From: Beroe forskalii
Taxonomy: Eukaryota > Ctenophora > Nuda > Beroida > Beroidae
Direction of reading: 5' to 3'
NCBI GenBank assembly: GCA_011033025.1
Contig: WFMF01000577.1
Coordinates: 25,628 to 89,627, forward strand
DNA: 64,000 nt
Part shown: positions 1 through 11,974 of the stretch, in pieces
Layout of the letters: every line of letters starts with the position of its first letter
Numbering within the stretch: the first letter of the stretch is position 1
Translations under genes and position numbers: made by a program
Notes under the pieces: generated by a model
What the model saw: only the letters and a program-made list of their open reading frames with translations
Databases searched by the model: none
What the model was told of the DNA's origin: nothing

Positions 1-125
1 ACAGAGCCATCAACTACTTAGTGGGAAGCTTCTTCCTCCTTCCCTTCCTCACCTCCACCCTCCTCAACCCTCTACTCTTCTGCTTCTTTAACAGGAAGAA
101 GTCTAATATTAACAAACTCTTCAAG
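1..125 (+). CDS. GPCR copy A, exon 1 (3' part)
   Basis: End of the first coding exon of a rhodopsin-like GPCR; its start lies before the window. Translated from base 3 it gives 41 residues containing a hydrophobic TM1 (LVGSFFLLPFLTSTLLNPLL), with the asparagine typical of helix 1, followed by a basic first intracellular loop (NRKKSN). It ends in AAG followed by a GTAAGA donor. The second copy at 11015-11257 is nearly identical and shows the full exon. Phase 0 joins it to the exon at 4281. Confidence 0.75.
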
Positions 126-173
126 GTAAGACGCTGGGTCTTATAACTTCAGATAGCTGATACTTTCAACTAC

Positions 174-3100
174 ACTTTTGAGACGTAGATACTAAAAGCA
201 GGAACTAGCGAAACCACCCCGAAACAAGCCGAAACAAGCGGAACGACCCGAAACCACCCCGAACCAACCCAAAAACCTTCCGAAACAAGCCGAAACAAGG
301 CGAAACGAGCCGAAACAACCCGAAACAGCCCGAAACAAGCGAAACAAGCGAAACAAGCGAAACAACCCGAAACAAGCGAATCAACCCGAAACAACCCGAA
401 ACAAGCAGTTTTGCATTTTCCACTTGTTTCGGCTTGTTTCGGCTTGTTTCAGCTTGTTTCGGGTGTTTCGGGTTGTTCCAGTTTTTAGTAAAATTTTGGC
501 TTGATTCGGGGTTGTTTCGGGTTGTTTCGTGTTTTTGCTGCCATATCAAGCGAAACAAGGCGAAACAAGCGAACCAACCCGAAACAAGGCGAATCAACCC
601 GAAACAAACGGAAAATGCAAAACTGCTTGTAGTTCATGTCGATTCGGCTTGATTCGGGTTGATTCGCTTGTTTCGGGTTGATTCGCTTATTTCGGGTTGA
701 TTCGCTTGTTTCGGGTTGATTCGCTTGTTTCGGGTTGATTTGCCTTGTTTCGGGTTGTTGTGGGTTGATTCAACTTGTTTCGCCGAACCAAGGCGAAACA
801 AGCCGAAACAAGGCGAAACAAGCTGAAACAAGCGAATCGACCCGAAACAAGCGAATCAACCCGAAATTTCGCCTTGTTTCGGCGAAACAAGTTGAATCAA
901 CCCACAACAACCCGAAACAAGGCAAATCAACCCGAAACAAGCGGAATCAACACAGAAAAAAGCAAATCAACCCCAAACAACCCGAATCAACACGATAAAC
1001 TGTGAATTCAAGGAAAGCCCATGGTAAAAGTTTGTATAACTGTTGTACTGTATTAGTAGCTTGACTTCCATCCTCCAGCATGTTGCAGAGTTGACACTGA
1101 CATGGGCTATTTCACTTCTTGTGTGCAAGTAATTTAAATTCCTCATGGATATGTCTAGTGTCCACACTCCACGGCCCCGATCAAATATAGCATCCCCAAT
1201 CCATACGTGTATCAATTTATAATACCTGGAGAGCGAATTTTGGGGCAGATTTTCTATTCTGGGCAATTACTTCACTGCGATATATCCATTTAAATTCAAT
1301 ACCTATTCATTCTCGGGAGCTTTTTTGAGAAATTTGCTCTTCTAGAAAGGAAATGTTGAAAGTTTGAGTATAAATCTTCAAAAAATTTTAAAACGAACAG
1401 AAAGTTCTTGTGGCAAAAAATGACTATCCAATGCAAGAGCGGGGTTTGGAGAAATAACAGCACTATTATATCACTATTAACATGGATTGAACACTGAGTT
1501 CGATTTTAAATCGTAAATCAGGAACATGACATGTATTAATGACTTGTAGCAGCTTGAGCTACGAAGTACGAGCCCGACGGCCAAGTTCAAGCTCGTTACT
1601 GATATGTATCTTCATAAATCATAGTTCAGAGGCATCAGATTGTAAAGAAAGTTGAAAGTGCAAAAGAAAGAAAGATCCTCAGTGGCCGGGTAATTGCATA
1701 TATGGTGGTTTTGATCACCATTTGTTTATTCTTGTAGAGAAAATCCTCCAAACTGGGGCTACAGCCTACGGCAAACTACTTAAGCTGTTACTTTCGACCA
1801 ATGAAGACCCATAAACGTTAGAGCTAAGGCAGTAACACAAGCTCCATAAAAGAGTAAAGGAGCAAAAGTGCTTTGAACTTTTGAAACCATGCATGGTAAC
1901 ACTTTTTTGACCCATAACGTTCTTAAAACAACGTTATGATTGCATCACTTTACTTGGGCCCGAATGTGCAAATTCTGATCCATTAAAACAATCATAATGT
2001 AATTCACAACGAAACATCTGAAATTTGTTTGAAATGATAGAAGATTTTGCCGAGGGTAGCATCGCACACAAATAATAAGTCGCACACGAACAATATGCCC
2101 CTGACACTGTCAGTGACAGTATAAATTCTTGCGCCTATTGTTCGCGCGCGACGCATAACATGCCCGGGCAGGTTCAGCGGCAGTAAGGAAATGTCGCAAA
2201 TGTGTCATTGGTTGCGTGAGAATCCTTCATTTCGTTGCAGTACAGTAAGTTCATTGCTCATACGGCCCGTGCACTTATCTCCATCGCTTTCATGTAATTC
2301 GACCGTACGTTCATCTTATTCACCTCTAAGTCTTTATGTGAAAATGCAAGAACTCGAGAAGCATCTCTAAATTGGCATCTCTATGCCACGTAGCCCAGTA
2401 AATTCGCCCGGTAAACTTGAATGAATTGATATCGAGTGGGACAATTTCCGAATTGCTTCGAGTGTTGTCCGAATTGGAGTCGTGTCATTTTGAGACTAAA
2501 ACACGGATGACGATGATACTGATAATACGAACATAAGTTTTAGTAAATGTCATAACTTTAAACACCAATTCATGAGTTATATAGTCAAACATGAATGATA
2601 ACTGAGCCGCAAATAATTTTCTCCATTACGAATTGTGAGTGTCATTTCATTTTGTTGCAAATTAAGGGAATAACATGATTAATTATAATGATTAATGACG
2701 TTGCATTTAAAATGATCATTTTTACCACGAATAAGGATATCATTAGTATCATTTTGTTGTCAGCTTGAGAAAGATCATAATTGTCATAATTTGATGACTG
2801 TTAGCAAACAAGACTGTTAAGTACCGTGCCTTAAATGAGTTAACGAGTGATAGGAACCTGAAAACATTCGACCTCTCGAGTGATTACGTTATTATGTAAT
2901 TATCAGTCAGAAACAGTTGATCAGTTATCAAGAATAGGGTGGTGATGAATGGCGAAAAGAGATAACGTAGCCAGAGTATTTTATCTACATACTACAGTAC
3001 GGAAGTGCTAATAAGGATCCGCAGTCAACTCTAAATAGTTAGTTGGAAAGGGAAAAATAGAAAAATAGAGATCTGTGAGATCAGGATATGCATAATATCT

Positions 3101-4138
3101 TAATATACAAATATGTGCACTGTACGCAGTGTTTCACAGTTGACAGGTAAAATGAGCCGACTGAGTTGGGATTGGAGTAATAAAGTCGCCTATCATGAAA
3201 AGGAGATACAATTATAAGTTCATAAGATTTGTGTATACACATCTCTAAGAGTGCCTAGATAGCTAGATGACTAGAAGAACATATTTCTTGACGAACTGAA
3301 TATCAATAAATATCCTATTAGTTATGTCCCATAATTATACGGTTGATTCACCTTGACTCTGACACTTATTCCGGATTGATCATGGCCGGCTTCAGATTGA
3401 TTCGGCTCGTTTCGATATTGATTCGGGTTGAATCGTTTGATTCGGTTGATTTACTCGAAACAAGCCGAAACAAGCTGAAACAAGCGAATCAACCCGAAAC
3501 AAGCCGAAACAAGCGAATCAACTCGAAACAAGCCGAAACAAGCCGAAACAAGCGACACAAGCGAAACAAGCGAAACAAGCCGAAACAAGCCGAAACAAGC
3601 GAATCAACCCGAAACAAGCCGAAACAAGTGGAAAATGCAAAACTGCTTGTTTACGATTCGCTTGTTTCGCTTTTTTCGCTGAGTCGATTGTTTTGGGTTG
3701 TTTCGGCTTGTTTCGGGGTGATTCGGCTTGTTTTCGGGGTGATTCGGCTTGTTTCAAGTTGTTCCAGGTTTTAGTAAAAATTGGCTTGATTCGGGCTTGA
3801 TTCGGGTTGTTTCGTGTTTTTTCTGTCGTATCAAACAAGCAGAACCAACCTGAAACAAGCGAATAACCTGAAACAAGTTGAAACAAGCCGAAACAAGCCC
3901 GAAACAAGTGGAAAATACAAAACTGCTTGTTTCGGGTTGTTTCGGGCTGATTCGCTTGTTTCGGGTTGTTTCGCTTGTTTCGCTTGTTTCGGGTTGTTTC
4001 GGCTCGTTTCGCCTTGTTTCGGCTTGTTTCGGAAGGTTTTTGGGTTGGTTCGGGGTGGTTTCGGGTCGTTCCGCTTGTTTCGGCTTGTTTCGGGGTGGTT
4101 TCGCTAGTTCCTGCTTTTAGTATCTACGACTTTTGAGA
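174..4138. mobile_element. Foldback (long-TIR) transposon in GPCR-A intron 1
   Basis: The element is 184-4128, flanked by a perfect 10-bp target duplication ACTTTTGAGA (174-183 and 4129-4138). The left end starts CGTAGATACTAAAAGCAGG and the right end is its reverse complement. The inverted ends stay similar for roughly 200 bp or more and consist of short degenerate repeats around GAAACAAGCC and GAAACAACCC, in both orientations (184-1000 and 3340-4128). The matching place in copy B (about 11310-11330) holds a single slightly diverged copy of the target (ACCTTTGGGA) and no element, so it is an empty site. Long terminal inverted repeats with a 9-11 bp duplication are typical of Mutator-like elements, so a non-autonomous MULE is the best guess. 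The middle (1000-3340) has no convincing coding region. Confidence 0.8.
1000..3340. other. Unique interior of the foldback element
   Basis: AT-rich unique sequence between the repetitive arms of the intron element. I see no transposase motif, no long open frame and no RNA gene in it. Confidence 0.5.
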
Positions 4139-4280
4139 TGAAACTCAAAGCATGCAAATCTAGTGTTGTACATTTGAAACCTATTTATATCCTCAATTTA
4201 GCGACTCTGGCGTTGATAGCAGACCATCCACTCAACAAACCCTCCGAAAACCTTCACAGCGATTATTACCACCCGTTCAG

Positions 4281-4427
4281 GTGCTAGCAGTATCAGACTT
4301 CCTGGCTACCCTGGTGACACCTCTCACCTACACAGTCCTCATGCTGGATTCCAAGGTGCATGCCAGCTCCCACCCGGCTCTCAGACAAGTTAGGCCGTGG
4401 TGCTGCGTCATGGGCTGCATCTCACAG
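4281..4427 (+). CDS. GPCR copy A, exon 2
   Basis: A 147-bp phase-0 exon, with acceptor CCCGTTCAG before it and donor GTATGC after it. It encodes TM2 with the family motif LAVSD (Asp 2.50). It then encodes a loop and RPWCCVMGC, which supplies the Trp and the Cys expected at the top of TM3 for the conserved disulphide. Its partner in copy B is 11472-11618. The residues differing from copy B lie mainly in the extracellular loop (LDSKVHASS against RDSRVYASS). Confidence 0.8.
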
Positions 4428-4806
4428 GTATGCATGTTTGTATGTATATCTCACAGGTATTACAGGCATTGTTCAGATTGAGAAGTTTAATGTTGAATGA
4501 AATGAATGAGCTGTTAGAAATTAAATCGTATCATTCAGAAACTAAACTACTGAGATCTGAACAGCATGAAGTTATTCCATTCTTGATTTGTTATTTTACC
4601 AACTTCTCTAACACCCTTTTTTTTTAAATCATTCATATATTTTCGTACATCGCTTGTAGCTTCACTATGAAAATTATGGGGTTTCCCAAAAAGTCTGGAA
4701 ATCACGTATTCGAGAACTCGCGAAAATGATTAACCCTATGACCCAAAAGTTCCACGAATGGGGTTATCTCTTTTCTTGCATTTCTCCAGACCCTGACTTG
4801 TTGCAG

Positions 4807-5466
4807 GTGACGACATGTCTGATCGCTGTGACCAGGATGCTCCAGATCATCACGCCCTTCATCCACATTCACCACCCGGCTGTACTGGCTTACCTCGCCC
4901 TCTACACCCTCTACATGGTCGCCAACAACGGCACCTACTACGTCACCCTCGAGTTCTTCCCCCACATGAAGAAGCTCCAGAAGGCCGGCCTCAACTTCTG
5001 CATCTGGCCTAACTTCGTGCACTGTCTGGTGGGTATCGTGGCCTCCACCACCACCATGGTGTACCTGCTCTACAAACGCTCCACCTGTGGTGGGGTGGAG
5101 GTATCCAGGAGAAACTGGAGGAGTTGCGTTACTCTCTTTCTCATGAACATCCCCTACCTCTTCACTGTAGTCATCATCCTTCTCGTCAAGCTCTTCCTGC
5201 CCTCCCAGGTCAGCTTTAGAGAGATCCTGTTCGCATGGCTGCCCTTCTGCACCTCCGGACTCAACCCGGTCATCATAATAACGCGGATGCGAAACGTCAG
5301 GGCCTTCATCAGGGTGAAGATAACGAGAATGATGGGACGCGAGGTGGAGTCCGTGGATTTGTCCTTCAAAGGGAAGAGTCCGGTCCTACACCGGGCAAGG
5401 GACGTGGTCGCTTCACCAAGTCCCTTAATGAACCGGAGACATTTCACAAATAGCCCGTTACAGTGA
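4807..5466 (+). CDS. GPCR copy A, exon 3 (TM3 to C-terminus)
   Basis: Terminal exon of 219 codons plus TGA, starting after acceptor TTGTTGCAG. It carries the rest of TM3, TM4 (HHPAVLAYLALYTLYM), an ECL2 with an NGT sequon, TM5, TM6 (FLMNIPYLFTVVIILL) and TM7 (FAWLPFCTSGLNPVII). A basic tail with several Ser/Thr follows. At the DRY position it reads VTRM, and at NPxxY it reads NPVII, so both activation motifs are altered. This is a plasma-membrane receptor of class A type; the ligand cannot be inferred. An ATTAAA lies just after the stop (5480-5485). The downstream neighbour is the convergent 3' end of an RNF213-like gene. Confidence 0.85.
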   Translation: MTTCLIAVTRMLQIITPFIHIHHPAVLAYLALYTLYMVANNGTYYVTLEFFPHMKKLQKAGLNFCIWPNFVHCLVGIVASTTTMVYLLYKRSTCGGVEVSRRNWRSCVTLFLMNIPYLFTVVIILLVKLFLPSQVSFREILFAWLPFCTSGLNPVIIITRMRNVRAFIRVKITRMMGREVESVDLSFKGKSPVLHRARDVVASPSPLMNRRHFTNSPLQ

Positions 5467-6114
5467 TAGATCGCTGCTCATTAAAGACAATCCTTGATTT
5501 GGAGGATTAAGGCCGCAAGGCGAAATAACAAATCACTAAATTAACTGAGCTACTTAATAACATTGAACTTCTCTATCTAAGACACACCTGATCTTACAAG
5601 AAAGAGCTAATAAGGCCGTGAGGCGCATAGCAACATTACGTTATTGTAATTAAGTTTTATATTGCTTGCATTCTTATTCAGCAACGGGTAATTTACCCGA
5701 CAAATTTGATGAACTTACTGAGTTAAAAGGTTTTTGGAGAGAGGCAGTCTTTGCGATTTCTTCTCAAGCACCCAATAACAGGGATGGGAAATGGAGTTTA
5801 TGTCGTACTCGACCGTGCTATCTCCTGAAGTAAAGTTATCTAAGATATTATAGCTACTGCTGTAATATTATTTGACTACCATTTCCATAAATCAACTGCG
5901 TTGTGCTGTCTATCAATTTTAAGCTTTATTAATTTTTGAAAAAAACGTTCATTATTTGAATGGTATATGATATTCTTACCATAATATATTAAGTAACAAG
6001 TTCCATCATTAACTTGATATTAAAATTATTATTTGTAAATTAAATGGTGTAGAATACATCCACTATGTCATTATCTGCAAATATAGCACAATATCAATGA
6101 ACACGCGCACCAAA
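5467..6114. other. Convergent intergenic region A
   Basis: AT-rich 3'-to-3' spacer between the GPCR and the RNF213-like gene end. The same sequence is found at 15156-15679 in copy B with small differences. I see no gene in it. Confidence 0.6.
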
Positions 6115-6602
6115 TCAATACGGACCTGGTGTTCCAATGGAAGAGAAGAGCACGTCATCAGTACATTGGTGTATCACACCTCCGTACCCCTCCCCACACT
6201 TCTCTCTAACCTCCTCCACTCGACCATTAAACTCTGTCTCCCACAACCACCTCTCCCCCTTCAACTCTTCATTCCGGTTCCTTATCAGGATATCTTGAGG
6301 CTCCACCGAATCATAGACCACCTCTGGGGTATACGGGACAGAAGCTGTGTCAGCCGCTGCGACCGCAGTGATAACGTCCAGAAGAAAGGCGGTGGTTTCA
6401 TCAGGCGATGTATCCAGTAGCTGGGATATGCTGCTGAAGTCGGCTTCCAATCGCTGCGTTACGTTGATGTCACGTGGTAGGTGGTGAGGCCGAGTGGAGA
6501 GAAGTAGGTGGGAGTAGTACCAAAGAACGGCAGTGCTCAGTTTAGACAGGGATCGGACACTCGTCTTACCGGGCTGGTAGCTCTCCTCATCCAGAGAGTA
6601 AC
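6115..6602 (-). CDS. RNF213-like C-terminal exon, copy A
   Basis: Last coding exon of the duplicated RNF213-like 3' end. The acceptor (ACCCAG in minus sense) lies just above 6602, and its phase joins the RZ-finger exon at 8014-8127. It encodes a helical acidic domain (FSSISQLLDTSPDETTAFLL, then WLWETEFN) like the region following the RZ finger in RNF213 proteins. It reads to TGA just after GTPGPY. The copy B exon reads further because that stop is absent, so the true end is uncertain; a GT directly after the last shared codons could also be a donor. Confidence 0.65.
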
Positions 6603-8013
6603 CTGGGTATGTTAGCAGTTAGGCGTGATCAAGAGTTACACATTTGTGTCTGAGTGAGGAAACCCAATCAAATGTGATGATCGGTCTCCAACTCTCCAAT
6701 CAACGGAGGTGATCCGTGATTGGAATCCAATTCAGGGTAATGATTCCTACCTAATAAGCTAATAAGTCCCATCAACGAAGAGGTTGCTACTTGGAATGAA
6801 ATCTAAGCAATCCAATCAGACGTGATTGGGTTCGAATTTCGATGAATATTGGAATTCCATTCTTGGGTATATGATGGGAAACAGTGAGATTCGTTGGACG
6901 CCGAGTTTTCATGAACTCCAACGTATTTCAACATTGCGGATGAGTCATGAGTGCTGTCACAGATCAAGACGCAATACGGACAGCCATTTGGTATTGCCTA
7001 AGCGCCATTGAGTGATTTCTACAATCACTATAATAAGTTCGGTCGTGCAGAGAGTGCCATGAAACACACAAATTGTATGGCGCGCTACGCAAACCAAACA
7101 ACAACACTGTGACGCAGTAGATGTTGGAGCTCAAAATTGTCACAAAGATCACCGGTCAGTCCTCAACAAAACTTGCAGCGCAGACGTAGCTCAACACAAG
7201 CAAGCGGATACGTCACACAGTTTCCGAGAAAATATACAAAACAGAGATATTTAGTTTCACTTGATTTTACCAACCAAGCGGAGAGGCGTCAGGTATTTAT
7301 GTTATGGTAATATTAGACGTGTCCTAACCATTAAAATGGCCTTTCAAATGACGCTCCCACAAGTTTCTATCGCAGAACGGGTGCGTATTCAGTTACAGAA
7401 CTGCAGCACAGGACTGCATTGTGTTAGTCACAGAACTGCAGCAAATTCTGACTCAGGACATCGGCGATATCTGTAACAGAACTGCTGCTGCGGTTTGACA
7501 GTTTCTTGTATCATTTTTACCCGGTAAGATAAGCCTAACTAGGAGCCATAAAGACCAATCCATGAGGCTTTCCTATTTTAGGAGGCCATCTCGTCTCAAA
7601 AGCTCATATGTTCTTTTTGTCTGTTTTGTCCTTATAAAAATCCACTCGACTTGCTTAATCACAAATTTTTAATTCTGTCCGGGCCATTTTCCACAAAGGT
7701 AAACTCCCCAATGAATGATAAGCTATGTTGTGATTATATGACTCAAACTGTAATTACCCGTTTCTAGCATCTTCTTTCTACTTTTATCGTACTTTGCGTT
7801 CTGTTTCTCGGGGATGTGATCTCGGCCTCCTGATGAACAGTGCAGTTTAACTGCATAATATCGCAGTTGTTTACTGGAAAGAATTCCTACAAGATACTAT
7901 GTAATATCATGCTCCAAGAAATATAGGATCAATGTTACGAGAATATAACAAGAAAGACTTGCAGATAGATGATCTCTGCAAAACTGTAAAAAGCAAATAA
8001 TCGTATTTCCTAC
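6603..8013. other. Intron of RNF213-like copy A
   Basis: Non-coding sequence between the last exon and the RZ exon. It is matched by 16264-17574 in copy B apart from a 111-bp insertion there. It includes short repeats around CACAGAACTGCAG near 7395-7480. I see no gene in it. Confidence 0.5.
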
Positions 8014-8127
8014 CGATTGTAGAACAGCATTCAGGGCAGCGTGATCTTTCAAGGGGGTCCCCGCAGTTTGTTATAGTGTACACGTGACCATTGGGACATT
8101 CGTACCATTCGTCCTCTTTATCAACTC
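8014..8127 (-). CDS. RZ-type zinc finger exon, RNF213-like copy A
   Basis: A 114-bp exon with acceptor AACAG and donor GTAGGA in minus sense. It encodes an RZ zinc finger: C-x3-H in CPNGH, a central Cys, and C-x2-C in CPEC, followed by STIG. This is the signature of RNF213 and related RZ proteins, where the finger supports ubiquitylation. The finger residues are identical to the copy B exon at 17575-17688. Confidence 0.8.
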
Positions 8128-8278
8128 CTGTTATAAATATTGCGTTCATAATACCTTCGTAAATCGAAACATCGCCCATAGTATTATAAAATATTCAAAT
8201 ATCAAATATCTAAATTTTGAATTTCACGGTTGTTGTGAAAGTGAATTTTCAAAACGTAACAGCTTTGAGAGTAGGAAC

Positions 8279-8490
8279 CTGCGAATTTGCCGGACGGTTT
8301 GACGACGTTCATCATGTGGAAGAGGACGTCGTGCGGCATGCCCATCCAGTAGAAGGCACTGAGGTCGGGGGCCTGGTACAGGTGGTGGAAGTAACGCAGT
8401 AACGCGTTACTCTGCTCACGCAGTAACGCGTTACTCTGCTCACGCGCCGCACTCACCAGGTACACAGCCACGCGCCCATGTGCACCATAG
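8279..8490 (-). CDS. RNF213-like exon before the RZ finger, copy A
   Basis: Splice acceptor and donor (GTTCCT) agree in position with copy B. The encoded segment contains AVYLVSAAREQ and YFHHLYQAPDLSAFYWMGMP. An eight-codon unit (REQSNALL) occurs twice because of a 24-bp duplication, which is diverged in copy B. The last base joins the RZ exon to give GVDKEDEW. Confidence 0.7.
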
Positions 8491-8716
8491 CTGCGGGGGA
8501 AGTTAGATATGAAATATATGGGGACATGCGCACACCAAGGCTGCGGGGAGAGTTAGAGATGAAAAACATAGATACATAGGGACATGCGCACACCAAGGCT
8601 GCGGGATTTAATGAACAAAGTCAGACGATTCAGCGTATTTCGTGAGCTCTAACACTGACTTAACAAGGAAATTAACCCATATCTCCATTCATCACATGGG
8701 TGTAGAACCCAAGTAC

Positions 8717-8842
8717 CTGATATCGCGCGAGGTGACTAGAGTATCTATCAGAGGCAGGACGTGGTGTGGTGCCATGTTCTTCAAGCACGTACAAACAACC
8801 TGTCTCTTCATCGCCATCTCGTAATGTAACACAGCAGCCACA
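8717..8842 (-). CDS. RNF213-like exon, copy A (second before RZ)
   Basis: In minus sense it encodes LHYEMAMKRQ then HHVLPLIDTLVTSRDIS, with a GTACTT donor. The reading frame is kept between copies A and B and the phases match both neighbours. The acceptor choice (TAG near 8843) is less sure than the donor. Confidence 0.6.
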
Positions 8843-9017
8843 CTACTGCTTATTTTATCACTACGGAAACATGAGTCAGTTGAGAAGTGAACAATTGGTC
8901 ACAATTTATCTTGTAAATTATTATCATTTCCGGATAATAATGAACAGCCCATTGTGAAAATCGTTCAAATTCAGGGTCAAACACAAAACGCGGTGTTATC
9001 TTGCTCATATCACAAAC

Positions 9018-9154
9018 CTTGTGGTATCCTCGTCGTCACTACAGAGCGTACAGACAGGAAGTACTTTATTCCTGAGTTGTGTGTAGCCCGGCAAGACATT
9101 ACTCACCCTCACACTATCTACTGTACTGTCAACCTGAGGAGATGGGTTGGAGAA
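9018..9154 (-). CDS. RNF213-like exon, copy A (third before RZ)
   Basis: Minus-strand exon beginning FSNPSPQVDS and containing RNKVLPVCTLC, with acceptor CATTCAG and donor GTTTGT. Copy B is 6 bp longer here, an in-frame indel, which supports coding. The plus-strand frame over the same bases is also open but has no splice or family support. Confidence 0.6.
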
Positions 9155-9439
9155 CTGAATGTAAGGTGCCATTAAATAATAGACGATTAGACACCTAAAC
9201 CATTATCATATTATGATTGGTTCAAAGAAACACCAAATAATTTGTTCGGGATTATCTTATATGTCTAATCTCTATCTCTCCTTGAAAACCCTGTGTATCC
9301 GAGTGAATTTGACCTATCATCGTTTGATTTTCTATAAAATACCATGATATCTATCTGGATATCTAAAATTTGGCTGTCGCAGTCCCACTCACATTGTCCT
9401 GTGCTAGCTGAGGCAAAGGGACACACAGCTCTACAATTA

Positions 9440-9944
9440 AAAGGGGAAATTGCCCCAAATAAAACTCTGTATCCTGACCTAAATAGCCCCCTCAGCCTTC
9501 AAAAGAAAAAATGATTGCAATTTTTTCATTCTAGTTTGCCCTTGGTTTTTATCAAAAGGGGAAAAATTTGGGTTGGAATATTACAATAAAGGGAAAAGAA
9601 AAATATTTAACCTTTAGTCTTCCCCCTTTTTAAAAAAAATTTAAGTGGGGGAAAAAGTTTAAAAAAAAAAAAAAATTTTAAACCTTGATGTAAAAAGGGA
9701 AAAAAACTAACATTGTTTTTTTCACCGGTTTTGTAACTTTCCAATAACCAAAAATATTAAATCATGTTTTTGGGATTTAGTTTTTTGATTTTTGGGAAAA
9801 AAATCTTTGGGGGAATACTTTTAAAAAAACCCCCTTTGAAACCCTTTTAAATATAACATGGGAATTCAATTGGTATTTATTTTGGATTTTTCTTTTTTCT
9901 TATCCCCCTTTTTCCCCCTTTTTGGGAGATCATACTTTTTATAG
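9440..9944. other. Low-quality contig end before gap
   Basis: From about 9440 the sequence turns from the first unit of the 69-bp minisatellite into long runs of A, T and G with collapsed words. This resembles uncorrected long-read sequence rather than genomic sequence. No feature can be supported in it. Confidence 0.6.
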
Positions 9945-10044
9945 NNNNNNNNNNNNNNNNNNNNNNNNNNNNNNNNNNNNNNNNNNNNNNNNNNNNNNNN
10001 NNNNNNNNNNNNNNNNNNNNNNNNNNNNNNNNNNNNNNNNNNNN
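9945..10044. other. Assembly gap (100 N)
   Basis: Exactly 100 undetermined bases, the usual placeholder for a gap of unknown size between scaffolded contigs. Confidence 0.98.
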
Positions 10045-11014
10045 CTTGGATGGAGCAGACAACACCTCTTTTGAATACCGAACTGAATGCCAAATTGTGT
10101 GTTGAGTAGCAGTGACTATACTCGGTGTGGAGCACATTACGTAATTATAGGGTGTAGTGAGCCCTAGACCACATTACTCATTCCTGTAGCGTTCAATGAA
10201 CATTGATCCAGGTACTTTCCATGTTGACATTGCCACTTTGTTCTAGTGGAATGAAAAATTGTAATTTGATCACTGTATTTTTCCTGCGACTTGATGTTTA
10301 GTTGTCCCGTTGAATTGATACCTCAAATTAGCCCTAATTATCTCAATTGATAATTTCCGAAGGGTGCAGTTTTTCTAAGCTGCATAATGACTGCTATATT
10401 CATTCCGAAGCAAATGTCTCCCCATAATATTATGAGTTCTCCTCAAATTATTCGCATTCTATTTGCTCGTATGGTAACACCTTACACGTCAACATTGCTG
10501 CTACTCTATAAGGCCTCCAAGCTTCAATATTATCATAGTGGGAGATGATGCTGTGTCACTTGAGGCTGTCCCCAGAGGACTGCCTGATAAAACATGCCTT
10601 GCAGCAGGGTCTTTCACATAAAACTTGGGAAAATGGGAAATATGAAAACTCATTATTCAAGCCCATGAGGGCCGCAGAAGTGTGAATAAAGTACCGGGTG
10701 GCCCAAAAAGTGAACAAAAATAAAAGCTTAATTACTTATGCTTTTTTGGAGTTTATTATCAAAATTTTAAGATGTACAGTAATAGGAATGGGTCATCCGT
10801 CATAAGTTTTTGTACCAAAAATTTAAACTAAAAACCGGTTTTTCGGCCATATTTCAGCATCTAGGCAACCAGACCGCTTTTTTCGGGCCACCTGATAGTT
10901 TCATATTATATTTTCTAACATTCGCTGTTGCTTCCGTGGTATTTATTCAACTGAGCAACTGTTTTCTTTGCCTCATTCTCTTAATTTCACTAAGATCTAC
11001 CTGATTATTCCAGA
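10045..11014. other. Upstream region of GPCR copy B
   Basis: AT-rich sequence after the gap and before GPCR-B exon 1. A TTCCAG directly before the first ATG could be an acceptor, so an untranslated upstream exon is possible. I see no other gene in it. Confidence 0.4.
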
Positions 11015-11257
11015 ATGTTGATATTTTGGCGTATTGTCCACATGATGGATCTGGAGTTCTTCAAACAAGACCCAACAGACCTGGCTCTCAACTCTACCCT
11101 CCATTCGGTAGACGGTATCATCACACCTACAGACAGAGCTATCAACTACCTAGTGGGAAGCTTCTTCCTCCTTCCCTTCCTCACTTCCACCCTCCTCAAC
11201 CCTCTACTGTTCTGCTTCTTTAACAGGAAGAAGTCTAATGTTAACAAACTCTTCAAG
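11015..11257 (+). CDS. GPCR copy B, exon 1
   Basis: First coding exon. Candidate starts are the ATG at 11015 and the ATG pair at 11042 and 11045. The extracellular N-terminus has one NST glycosylation sequon and is followed by TM1 (LVGSFFLLPFLTSTLLNPLL) and a basic loop. The donor is GTGAGA. No signal peptide is evident, as is usual for short class A receptors. It is the full-length version of the exon cut at the left edge of the window. Confidence 0.75.
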
Positions 11258-11471
11258 GTGAGACCGTGGGTCTGGGAACTTGGGACTTGTGAGATAGCTG
11301 ATACTTCTAACTAGACCTTTGGGATGAAACTAAAAATCATACAAACGTAATACTGTACATTTAAAACCTATTTATATCCTCAATTTCGCGACTTTGATAG
11401 CAGAACTCTGATAGCAGAACATCCACTCAACAAACCCTCCGAAAACCTTACGATTATTCCCACCCGTTCAG

Positions 11472-11618
11472 GTGCTAGCAGTATCAGACTTCTTGGCTAC
11501 CCTGGTGACACCCCTCACCTACACAGTCCTCATGCGGGATTCCAGGGTGTATGCCAGCTCCCACCCGGCTCTCAGACAAGTTAGACCGTGGTGCTGCGTC
11601 ATGGGCTGCATCTCACAG
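11472..11618 (+). CDS. GPCR copy B, exon 2
   Basis: A 147-bp phase-0 exon with TM2 (LAVSD) and the Cys before TM3, in the same splice context as copy A. Intron 1 is only about 210 bp here, against over 4 kb in copy A, because copy A carries the foldback element. Confidence 0.8.
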
Positions 11619-11974
11619 GTATTATAAGCATGGTTCAAAGTGCGAAGTGTAATGTTGAGGAGCTGTTAAAAATCAAATCGTGTCATTCAGAAACTAAACT
11701 ACTGAGATCTGAGCAGCATGAAGTTATACCATTCTTGGACTGTAATTTTACTAACTTCTCTAACAGTTTTTTTAAAATCATTCCTATATTTTCGCACGTT
11801 ACCAATAGCTCCATTATCAATTATGAAAATCATGGGGGTTTCCCAAAAAGTCTGGAAATCACGTATTCGAGGATTCGCGAAAATGATTGACCCTAAGACC
11901 CAAAAGTTCCACCCAGTGGGCCAGCTCTTTCCTAGCATTTCTCCACCCCCAGACCCTGATTTGGCGCCTGTTTT

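Noticed and set aside
170..998. Frames rich in FRLVSACFG or NKPKQAETS
   Set aside because: Translation of the GAAACAAG-type repeats in the foldback element arms.
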